Origin: Allobosea sp.
GTDB lineage: Bacteria > Pseudomonadota > Alphaproteobacteria > Rhizobiales > Beijerinckiaceae
Length of the DNA stretch: 64,000 nucleotides
Reading direction: 5' to 3'
Assembly: GCF_030695125.1 (NCBI RefSeq)
Contig: NZ_JAUYTP010000008.1
Coordinates: 186,001-250,000 of the forward strand
Shown here: positions 35,392-42,927 of the stretch, piece after piece
Layout of the letters: each line of letters starts with the position of its first letter
How positions within the stretch are numbered: the first letter of the stretch is position 1
Translations under genes and position numbers: made by a program
The notes under the pieces: generated by a model
What the model was told of the DNA's origin: nothing
Seen by the model: the letters and a program-made list of their open reading frames with translations, nothing else
Databases searched by the model: none

Positions 35392-36687
35392 ATGAACGCT
35401 CCCGTCCCCGTCGCCGCCACCAGCCTGGCCGGTCCCTCGGTCGCCATCCAGAAGGTGCGCTCGGCGCTGGGCGTCGAAGCCTGGCTGGTCGAGGAGCACA
35501 GCCTGCCGCTGATCGCGGTCGATTTCGCCTTCGACGGCGGCGCGACGCGCGACCCCGACAACGCCGCCGGCAGCGCCTATCTGATCTCCGGCCTGCTCGA
35601 CGAGGGCGCAGGCGATCTCGACGCCGAGGCCTTCCACGGCAAGCTCGCCGACCATGCGATCAGCCTGGGCTTCGACGCCCGCCGCGACGATTTCCACGGC
35701 CATCTCCAGACGCTCTCGAGCCATCGCGACACGGCCTTCGATCTGCTGTCGCTCGCCGTCAACGCGCCGCGTTTCGATGCCGACGCCGTCGAGCGGGTGA
35801 AGGGGCAGGTCATTTCTGGGCTGCAGCGCCAGGCGCAGAACCCCGAGACGCTCTGCCGCAACGCGCTCTATGCGGCAGCCTTCGCCGGCCACCCCTATGC
35901 CCGCCCGGAAAAGGGCGATGTCGACAGCGTCTCGCGGCTGGAGGCCGACGCGCTGAAGGGGCTCTCCCGCAACCTGCTCGCCCGCGCCGGGCTGAAGATC
36001 GTCGTCGTCGGCGACATCACGGCGCAGGAACTCTCCCGCCGGCTCGACCAGATCTTCGGTGCGCTGCCGGAAGGGCTTCCGCGCGCCCTGCCGCGCGAGC
36101 CTCTGCCGATCCAGGGGCTGGGCCAGACCCACACCATCGATCTCGATGTGCCGCAGACCGTGCTGCGCTTCGTCGGCCCCGGCCTGATGCGGCACGATCC
36201 CGATTTCATCGCCGGCAGCGTGCTGAACCACATCCTCGGCGGTTCGGCCTTCACCTCGCGGCTGTTCATGGAGGTCCGCGAGAAGCGCGGCCTCGCCTAT
36301 GGCGTCTCGTCGAGCCTGATGCCGCTGCGCGAGAGCGCCATGCTGGTCGGCGGCACTGCCACCAAGAACGAGCGCGCCGCCGAATCGATGAGCGTCATCC
36401 GCGAGGAGATGGCCAAGCTGGCCGATGAGGGGCCGAGCGAGCACGAGGTCGCCGAGGCCAAGCGCTACATCATCGGCTCCTACCCGCTGCGCTTCGACAC
36501 CTCGCCCAAGATCGCCTCGGAACTGCTGGGTCTGGCGACCAACGGCTTCGAGCCGGAGTTCCTCGCCGAGCGCAACCGGCTCTTCGACGCCGTGACGCTG
36601 GCCGACGTCAAGCGCGTGGCGGAACGCCTCTTCGGCGACCCGCGCCTGCTCGTTCAGGCGGTGGGCCGGCCGGTCGGGCTGGTGTGA
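35392..36687 (+). CDS. M16 family peptidase-like protein, inactive partner
   Basis: A 431-residue M16 homologue. In the place of HxxEH it reads AYLISGLLDEG, so zinc binding and catalysis are lost. The second-half motif EVREKRGLAYGVSSSL is well kept. In this family an inactive chain pairs with an active one to form the peptidase chamber, and the preceding gene encodes the active chain. AGGA lies 9 bases before the ATG. Confidence 0.92.
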   Translation: MNAPVPVAATSLAGPSVAIQKVRSALGVEAWLVEEHSLPLIAVDFAFDGGATRDPDNAAGSAYLISGLLDEGAGDLDAEAFHGKLADHAISLGFDARRDDFHGHLQTLSSHRDTAFDLLSLAVNAPRFDADAVERVKGQVISGLQRQAQNPETLCRNALYAAAFAGHPYARPEKGDVDSVSRLEADALKGLSRNLLARAGLKIVVVGDITAQELSRRLDQIFGALPEGLPRALPREPLPIQGLGQTHTIDLDVPQTVLRFVGPGLMRHDPDFIAGSVLNHILGGSAFTSRLFMEVREKRGLAYGVSSSLMPLRESAMLVGGTATKNERAAESMSVIREEMAKLADEGPSEHEVAEAKRYIIGSYPLRFDTSPKIASELLGLATNGFEPEFLAERNRLFDAVTLADVKRVAERLFGDPRLLVQAVGRPVGLV

Positions 36688-36787
36688 TCTCACGGTCGAT
36701 CACATCTGCCACGATCCCGGCAAGCAGCCGGTTTCTCGTTGTCCGCTTGCGTCTCGCGCCGGCTTTCGGGCCGGCCATGCCTGCGGT

Positions 36788-37939
36788 TCAGCTCATGAAG
36801 TTCTCCCAGATGAAGTCGCCGATCTTGTCGCCGGCATAGGCATCCAGCATGTCGCTCCACTCGACGAAAACGTTTAGCGGCGTTTTCCGCATGCGACCGA
36901 CAAGTGCATTCAGCTTGCTCGCATCCAGTTCCCTCTTCTGGAACGAAATGAAGATTGTCTCGCCGATGGTCACGAGGGAATCGATGCCAGTCTTGCCGGC
37001 CCCAATCGGGTTCACCGCGTTGAGATAGCGGAACAGGTTGACCATGATCGGGTTCGCCCTCAGGCTCGGTGCGTAGTCAAAAGCGAGGCCCTGTATGCCA
37101 TCGATGACGGCGGCCCAAGGCTGGCTCATGCCCATTGCCGTTCCATAGACTTCAGCCAGAGCCGGGCCATAACGGCCATTCCGCGCATGATTGATGACTT
37201 CCATCGCGCAGACTGCAACGCCTAGAACGTTCAGGACCTTGCCGATTCTGCCCAGCCTCTTGATTGCGGTTGCAAATGCCGGGAGATCCTTGGCATCCTT
37301 CAAAAGTTGTTGAAGAAACTTGAGCTTGCAGAGCCGCGAATTTGCATAGTCCTTGAACACGTTGAAGATCATCTGAGCATCGGAATCTATTGCACCCATG
37401 CTTTTGATCGCATAACCGAACTCAGCGGCCCACTGCACGGAACCGATACCGTTCATGATGTTCTTGAAGTGCGGGAACCATTGGTCCTGAACGATCATGT
37501 CGATGACCGCGAGCGCGACAGGCGAGCCGGCGCCCGCGGCGGACTGGCGCATGGCGTCGATCACCAGTTTCTCGTTGTTAGATGCTCCTGCGGGATACTG
37601 TCCGCCCCCGGCGACCGGTGTCCCTGGCGCGGGTGTGGCCCCCGGTTTTTTGGCAGCACCCGACCACTTGACCATGGAAGCAACGTCGTTCAGCGCCTTG
37701 AGAGTGGCTCCACCCGCATCGACCTTCGCATCCGGCTGGGCAACGCCCATCGCATTCTGCTGGAAATCGAGGATCATCTTCTCGGTTTTTGGGCCGCTGC
37801 GACCATCGACCACCAGCGGAACGCGCGGCGGCATCATGAGCACGTTCAGGCGCGACTGGATCGCGCGGACGTCGTTCGCGTCGTTTCTGGCCTTCCAGCC
37901 AACACTGCCGCGAAGCGTGATGATGTGAAGCCCGGCCAT
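36788..37939 (-). CDS. Orphan protein with N-terminal peptidoglycan-binding domain, possible effector
   Basis: A 383-residue protein. ATG 37939 follows GAGGAGA; the longer frame upstream has no coding character. Residues 10-85 resemble a PG_binding_1 domain (NDVRAIQSRLNVL, VDGRSGPKTEKMILDFQQ). A Pro/Gly/Ala linker near residues 95-125 leads to a helical C-terminal region with hydrophobic stretches (GKVLNVLGVAVCAMEVINHA). I do not recognise the C-terminal domain. There is no signal peptide. Sample lines are about 47-60% GC, below the neighbours, and it interrupts the M16-mutL order, so it looks acquired. An exported toxin or envelope-active protein is one reading; no immunity gene is evident beside it. 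Confidence 0.75.
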   Translation of the reverse strand: MAGLHIITLRGSVGWKARNDANDVRAIQSRLNVLMMPPRVPLVVDGRSGPKTEKMILDFQQNAMGVAQPDAKVDAGGATLKALNDVASMVKWSGAAKKPGATPAPGTPVAGGGQYPAGASNNEKLVIDAMRQSAAGAGSPVALAVIDMIVQDQWFPHFKNIMNGIGSVQWAAEFGYAIKSMGAIDSDAQMIFNVFKDYANSRLCKLKFLQQLLKDAKDLPAFATAIKRLGRIGKVLNVLGVAVCAMEVINHARNGRYGPALAEVYGTAMGMSQPWAAVIDGIQGLAFDYAPSLRANPIMVNLFRYLNAVNPIGAGKTGIDSLVTIGETIFISFQKRELDASKLNALVGRMRKTPLNVFVEWSDMLDAYAGDKIGDFIWENFMS

Positions 37940-38157
37940 GTGGGTTCTCCTCGGTTGGCATCTGCCATGGCCAGACGATAGGCTCCGCGTCGGAGGTGGG
38001 CAGTTCCGCAGGGAACAGGCTGGGGTCGTCTTAAGCCTTTCCGCTTGCTCCTCGCGATGAGGGCTGAGAGAGAGGCGCATACGCCGCACCCACCCGTTAT
38101 CCTGCGCCTCGCGGCAGCACCCGATTCGCCGCCTCCGCATCTCGCCCCGGAACCCGA

Positions 38158-39963
38158 ATGCCCGTCCGCCGTCTCGATCCCGTCCTGGTCGACCGCATCG
38201 CCGCCGGCGAGGTGATCGAGCGGCCGGCTGCGGCGGTGAAGGAGCTGGTCGAGAACGCCATCGACGCGGGCGCGCGCGCCATCGCGGTGACCATCGCGGC
38301 GGGTGGGCGCGAACTCATCCGCGTCGTCGATGACGGCGCTGGCATGACGCCCGACGATCTCGCCCTCGCCGTCGAGCGCCACGCCACGTCGAAACTCCCC
38401 GATAGCGATCTCTTCGCGATCCGCTCGCTCGGCTTCCGCGGCGAGGCACTGCCCTCGATCGGCTCGGTCGCACGGCTCTCCATCGCCACCCGCCGCCATG
38501 ACGCAGCCCAGGGCTCGGGCCTCGTCGTCGAGGCAGGCGAGAAGGGCGTCGTCCGCCCCGTCGCGGCAGCGCCCGGCACCCGCATCGAGGTCAGCGATCT
38601 CTTTGCCTTTACCCCCGCCCGCCTCAAATTCCTGAAGAGCGACCGCGCCGAGGCACAGGCCGTCTCGGAGATGCTGCGGCGCCTCGGCATCGCCCATCCG
38701 GCGATCCGGTTTTCGCTGGAGGGCGAACATGTCTCGCCCTTCGACTGGCCGGCCGAGGCGGTCGGCGATGATGGCCGCTTGCGCCGGCTCGGTCGCGCCC
38801 TCGGGCGCGACTTCCCCGAGAATGCGCTGCGGCTCGATGCGGCGCGCGAGGGCTTTCATGTCACCGGCTTCGCCGGGCTGCCGACCTTCCATCGCGGCAC
38901 CTCGGCTGGCGTCCATCTCGCCGTCAACGGCCGCCCGGTGCGCGACAAGCTGCTGCTCTCGGCGGTGCGCGGCGCCTATGCCGATGTCGTGCCGTCAGAC
39001 CGCCACCCGGTGCTGTTCCTCGACGTCGGCTGCGATCCACGCCTCGTCGACGTCAACGTCCACCCGGCCAAGAGCGAAGTCCGCTTCCGCGATCCCGCCC
39101 TGGTCCGTGGCCTGGTCGTCTCCGGGCTGAAGGCGGCGCTGGCCGAGGCAGGCCATCGCGCCACCACGACAGGCGGCGCGCGCACGCTCGAGGCCTTCCG
39201 CGCGGTGTTTGCCGGCGCCGGCCAGGGATCGTCGCTGCGGCGCCCCGATCTGCCCGCCGCGCCCGCCTGGTCCGCCGCCGCGCGCGGCTTCGAATCGCCG
39301 CCGCAGGCGGGTTTCGCCGAATTTTCGGCCTCCTCGGCCGATGCGCGCGCGCATCTGAGCGAGGCCACGGCAGACGCGCTCGACCGGCCGCTCGGCGCGG
39401 CCCGGGCCCAGCTCCACGAGACCTATATCGTCGCCCAGACGCGCGAGGGCATCGTCATCGTCGACCAGCACGCCGCCCATGAGCGGCTCGTCTATGAGCG
39501 CCTCAAGGCCGAGCGCGCCCGCAGCGGCATCGCCACGCAGCCTCTGCTCCTGCCCGAGGTGGTCGAACTCGACCCCGTCGACGCCGACCGGCTGAACGCG
39601 GCGAGCGAGGATCTGGCGACGCTCGGCTTGAGGCTGGAGCCCTTCGGGCCGGGCGCGGTGCTGGTCCGCGAGGCGCCCCAGCAGCTCGCCGGCGGCAACC
39701 TCCAGAAGCTCGTCCGCGACGTCGCCGACGCGCTGGCCGAGCATGGAACCGCCGGTTCGCTGGAACGCCGGCTCGACCATGTCCTGGCGACGATGGCCTG
39801 CCACAACTCCGTCCGCGCCGGCCGTCGGCTCCGCCCCGAGGAGATGGACGCGCTGCTGCGCGAAATGGAGATCACGCCCAATTCCGGCCAGTGCAACCAC
39901 GGTCGGCCGACCTATGTCGAACTCAAACTCGCCGATATCGAGCGGCTGTTCGGGCGACGGTGA
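38158..39963 (+). CDS. mutL: DNA mismatch repair protein MutL
   Basis: A 601-residue GHKL ATPase that links MutS to downstream repair. IAAGEVIERPAAAVKELVENAIDAG is followed by DDGAGMTPDDL and RGEALPSIGSVA. The C-terminal dimerisation domain starts near residue 415 (HETYIVAQTREGIVIVDQHAAHERL) and ends with PNSGQCNHGRPTYVEL. The family start MPVRRLDPVLVDRIAAGEV fixes the ATG. Two accessory modules of lower GC flank the gene. Confidence 0.97.
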   Translation: MPVRRLDPVLVDRIAAGEVIERPAAAVKELVENAIDAGARAIAVTIAAGGRELIRVVDDGAGMTPDDLALAVERHATSKLPDSDLFAIRSLGFRGEALPSIGSVARLSIATRRHDAAQGSGLVVEAGEKGVVRPVAAAPGTRIEVSDLFAFTPARLKFLKSDRAEAQAVSEMLRRLGIAHPAIRFSLEGEHVSPFDWPAEAVGDDGRLRRLGRALGRDFPENALRLDAAREGFHVTGFAGLPTFHRGTSAGVHLAVNGRPVRDKLLLSAVRGAYADVVPSDRHPVLFLDVGCDPRLVDVNVHPAKSEVRFRDPALVRGLVVSGLKAALAEAGHRATTTGGARTLEAFRAVFAGAGQGSSLRRPDLPAAPAWSAAARGFESPPQAGFAEFSASSADARAHLSEATADALDRPLGAARAQLHETYIVAQTREGIVIVDQHAAHERLVYERLKAERARSGIATQPLLLPEVVELDPVDADRLNAASEDLATLGLRLEPFGPGAVLVREAPQQLAGGNLQKLVRDVADALAEHGTAGSLERRLDHVLATMACHNSVRAGRRLRPEEMDALLREMEITPNSGQCNHGRPTYVELKLADIERLFGRR

Positions 39964-39972
39964 GGGGGCGGC

Positions 39973-40347
39973 TCAGCTCGGGCGGAAAAACCCGGTGTCG
40001 ATGTTTTCCAGCGAAATTCCCGCGTCGCCAGCCTGAGGATACCATTTTGAATCGACAATGGCCTGCATCTCGCGGCGTGCTGCGGGATAATCGACAGCGA
40101 GGTTGGCGCGAGCCGCGGACAGCCGGACCTGCATGTTGGGGTGACCGAATAGCGTCATAAGAAGGCGCCGTTGATCGCCTGGGCGGGACTTCAGCTCCAT
40201 TTCGAGAGCGTGAACCCGCCAGACGATCCGGTTGACGCGGACAAGTTCATCCCGCTCCATCGCATCATACTGTTCGATGCAGAGTTGCTCGAAACGACGG
40301 ACGATCTCGCCGTTCGACAGAGTTTTCAAGTCTTCTGGGCGCTTCAT
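39973..40347 (-). CDS. DUF2019 protein, likely immunity protein of the adjacent nuclease toxin
   Basis: A 124-residue alpha-helical protein starting MKRPEDLKTLSNGEIVRRF and containing HPNMQVRLSAARANLAVDYPAA, a HEAT-like motif typical of DUF2019. Its ATG (40347-40345) overlaps the TGA of the upstream toxin gene as ATGA, so it is made immediately after the toxin. DUF2019 proteins are, to my knowledge, often encoded just after polymorphic toxin genes. Immunity is therefore inferred from position and fold and is not shown. It ends 9 bases from the mutL stop, convergent with it. Confidence 0.78.
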   Translation of the reverse strand: MKRPEDLKTLSNGEIVRRFEQLCIEQYDAMERDELVRVNRIVWRVHALEMELKSRPGDQRRLLMTLFGHPNMQVRLSAARANLAVDYPAARREMQAIVDSKWYPQAGDAGISLENIDTGFFRPS

Positions 40348-41093
40348 TCGAGGACTCCGAATCGGCGCATGGCCATCTGCCCGACGCGAACGTGCTCGGA
40401 CCACTCGCGGCCACGAAGATAAACGCGCGGCGATTGCATGCCAAAGTCGGGATTTGGCTTGTTGTACCATCCTGTGATCTGATGGTGCTTGTAAGTCGGC
40501 ACGCTGACGACATTATCGACACTGTCGAGCATCGAGCGCGGAAAGCCTTCACGCCCTCCCGCACCTTGCTCGACGATGTGATGGTCGTCATAACCCGGCC
40601 GCCGTTGCCCCGCCTGCTGCTGGAGTTCGGTGAGCGATTTTGGCGGATCCTGATAGGATCGGATCGATGGCCATTCGGAGTACAGCCAGTGGCCCGCCTC
40701 GAGGACTGTGATGACCGCGCCGATCGGGCCCGCTCGGCGGGCCGCCACGAGGGCGATCTGCCTGGCCAGGGCCTTGGCGGCCTGTGTCTTCGAGACCTTG
40801 TCCCTGGGCGGTTCTTTCGGAGGGTCGGGCGGGTCGAGCGAAGGCCCGCCATTGTCGCCGATGCCCGGCTGCCGGCCCTGCGCATAGCCCTCGACATATC
40901 GCCACCGTCCGCTTTCGCGGCCGTTGCCGCCGGGGATGCGCGGCTGATCCTCGCGGAAGCCGGCCTTCTCGACGAGCGCCTGCAGTCGCGCCAGCGCCCG
41001 CATCATCCGGTCGCCGGCGATCTGGCTCGCAAGCCGCCTGCGCTGCAGCGCGGCGCTTCGGGAACGCCAGTGATCTGGATAGGGAAGGGGCAT
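40344..41093 (-). CDS. Putative HNH-type nuclease toxin (polymorphic toxin tip)
   Basis: A 249-residue protein. Residues 1-60 are basic and helical. RIPGGNGRESGRW (52-64) and GIGDNGGPSLDPP are short low-complexity motifs I associate with Hyphomicrobiales toxin proteins. A hydrophobic helix lies near 120-138. Residues 165-249 form the presumed toxin domain, with DDHHIVEQ (His171-His172), FPRSMLDSVDN, YKHHQITGWY and SPRVYLRG, a His-rich arrangement of HNH/endonuclease VII-like toxins. No Rhs, PAAR or signal sequence is seen, so the export route is unknown. Base composition in the toxin-domain part drops to about 50-60% GC. Confidence 0.75.
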   Translation of the reverse strand: MPLPYPDHWRSRSAALQRRRLASQIAGDRMMRALARLQALVEKAGFREDQPRIPGGNGRESGRWRYVEGYAQGRQPGIGDNGGPSLDPPDPPKEPPRDKVSKTQAAKALARQIALVAARRAGPIGAVITVLEAGHWLYSEWPSIRSYQDPPKSLTELQQQAGQRRPGYDDHHIVEQGAGGREGFPRSMLDSVDNVVSVPTYKHHQITGWYNKPNPDFGMQSPRVYLRGREWSEHVRVGQMAMRRFGVLE

Positions 41094-41195
41094 CCGTGCG
41101 TCTGACCTCCGCGACGGATGCGAAGATCAGGCACGCGGAGCCTACCGGGGACAAGACGCCCCGCTTATCCCCGCGGCAGCCGGCGGCGCCGGGGT

Positions 41196-42101
41196 TCAGC
41201 CGGCTTCGGAGACGCCCCCCGCCTTCGCCCGCCCCGGGATCAGGATCGAGCCGGACGCCGCGATCACCAGCGCGAGGCCGAGCCAGTCGCTCGGCGTCGG
41301 GCGCTCGCCCAGCAGCAGCACCGAGCCGAGCACGCCGACTGCCGGCACCATCAGCGTGCCCAGGCTCGCGATGCCGGCCGGCAGCCTGGCGATCACCGTG
41401 AACCAGAGCACATAGGCCAGCGCCTGTGCGCCGAGGATGTGGAAGGCGAGCGCCGCAACCGTCCGCGCCTCCAACATCTTGGGCACCGGCACACCCTCGA
41501 AGACGAGCATGCCGAGCCCCCCAGTCGCGCCGCCGATCAGGAGCTGCCAGGCGGCGATCGTCAGCGCCGGCGCGCTCACCGGCCAGCGCTTGCTGACGAT
41601 GGTGCCCAGCGCCCAGCTCACGCTCGCGATCAGTGCCAGCAGTAGGCCGAAGGAGAGGCCGCCACCGGCGATCAGGGGCAGGCCGAGGCAGGCCAGCCCC
41701 GCCATGCCCAGCCCGAGCCCGACCAGCCGCCGCCGGTCGATCGGCTCCGCCAGGCTGAAGCGCGCGAGCAGCGTCGCCCAGATCGGCATGGTGAAGGTCA
41801 GGATCGCCGCGCGCGAGGTCGGCGCGGCGAGCTGCGCGAAGGCGAGCAGGATGTTGAAGGCCGCGATCGACAACAGCCCGGCCACCGCCAGCCGCAGCCA
41901 TTGCGCCCGCGGCACCGCCAGCGGCACGCCGCGCCCCAGCGCGACCGCGACGAGGAACAGCCCCGCGAAGGTCATGCCGCTCGCCCGCAGCGTCCAGGGC
42001 GCGATCTCGGTCAGCGCGATCCGCACCGCCGGCCAGTTGAAGCCCCAGAGCAGGCCCAGCAGCGGGACGAGCAGCAGCGAACGACTAGGCGGTTGCGACA
42101 T
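41196..42101 (-). CDS. EamA-family (DMT) transporter
   Basis: A 301-residue membrane protein with ten predicted spans in two EamA repeats. LLGLLWGFNWPAVRIAL opens the first and LLLALIASVSWALGTIVSKR the second. Members export amino acids and other metabolites; the substrate cannot be read from the sequence. It ends about 100 bases from the toxin gene upstream of it in coordinate order and stands alone on this strand. Confidence 0.9.
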   Translation of the reverse strand: MSQPPSRSLLLVPLLGLLWGFNWPAVRIALTEIAPWTLRASGMTFAGLFLVAVALGRGVPLAVPRAQWLRLAVAGLLSIAAFNILLAFAQLAAPTSRAAILTFTMPIWATLLARFSLAEPIDRRRLVGLGLGMAGLACLGLPLIAGGGLSFGLLLALIASVSWALGTIVSKRWPVSAPALTIAAWQLLIGGATGGLGMLVFEGVPVPKMLEARTVAALAFHILGAQALAYVLWFTVIARLPAGIASLGTLMVPAVGVLGSVLLLGERPTPSDWLGLALVIAASGSILIPGRAKAGGVSEAG

Positions 42102-42184
42102 CGTGCGACTATGCGCGGGCCGCCGCGCGCGGCGTCATGCGATTTCGGATGCGGCCCGATGCGTGATGGGCATTGGGCAGGCCG

Positions 42185-42751
42185 TCATGGTTGGCCCGCC
42201 TGCAGGATCAGCACCTGCGTCTCTCCGTAGTCGCGCCGCTCCAGCAATTCGAACCCGTCGGGCAGCGCGATCTCGACATCGCCGGCCTCCTCCAGCACCA
42301 CCAGCGCCCCAGGCGCGAGCCAGCCGCCGTCGCGGGCGGAGATCAGCGCTTGCTCGCCGAGGCCCTTGCGATAGGGCGGGTCGCAGAACACGACCGCGAA
42401 CGGGGCCATCGCCGAGATCGCGCCGAGCTTGGTCGCATCGCGCCGGAAGACGCGGCTGTGCCCAGCCAGTCCCAGCGCCATCTGGTTCTCGCGGATCAGG
42501 CCGCGCGCCTCGGTGCCGTCATCGACCAGCAGCGCGAAGGCGGCGCCGCGCGACAGCGCCTCGAAGCCGAGCGCCCCGGTCCCCGCGAAGAGATCGAGCA
42601 CACGCGCGCCGTCGAGCGGGTCGTCATAGGCATGGGCGAGCACGTTGAAGAGGGATTCGCGCAGGCGGTCCGAGGTCGGACGGATGCTCCCGATCCCTGG
42701 CTTTGGGCCAGCCAGCGCCCGCCCGCGCAAACGTCCGCCGACGATCCGCAT
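42185..42751 (-). CDS. rsmD: 16S rRNA (guanine(966)-N(2))-methyltransferase RsmD
   Basis: A 188-residue SAM-dependent methyltransferase acting on the small ribosomal subunit. MRIVGGRLRGRAL, IRPTSDRLRESLFNVLAH, the SAM motif VLDLFAGTGALGFEAL and the catalytic VVFCDPPY are diagnostic. AAGG lies upstream of the ATG. It lies downstream of rluB on the same strand, with a palindromic repeat between them. Confidence 0.96.
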   Translation of the reverse strand: MRIVGGRLRGRALAGPKPGIGSIRPTSDRLRESLFNVLAHAYDDPLDGARVLDLFAGTGALGFEALSRGAAFALLVDDGTEARGLIRENQMALGLAGHSRVFRRDATKLGAISAMAPFAVVFCDPPYRKGLGEQALISARDGGWLAPGALVVLEEAGDVEIALPDGFELLERRDYGETQVLILQAGQP

Positions 42752-42787
42752 CGGTCAGACCTTGACGATGATGCGTGGAAACACGCC

Positions 42788-42893
42788 GTCATCCTGGGGC
42801 CACCGGAGGTCGTCCCGGGATCGATCGAAGGACGCGACGGAGCCCGATGATGGATCCCGGACGGCGCGGCTTTCGCCGCTTGTCCAGGATGAC
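42788..42893. repeat. Dispersed intergenic palindromic repeat, family A (copy 3)
   Basis: It begins GTCATCCTGGGG and ends TCCAGGATGAC. Internal parts GGTCGTCCCGGGATC and GGATCCCGGACGG face each other. It shares these with the copy at 4968-5078. It lies between rsmD and rluB. Confidence 0.8.
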
Positions 42894-42927
42894 GGTGTGG
42901 TTTGGGCGACCATTGGGATCGATGCCC

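Noticed and set aside
35392..36687. Second M16 protein as an active protease
   Set aside because: The HxxEH motif is absent; the sequence at that position is AYLISGLLDEG.
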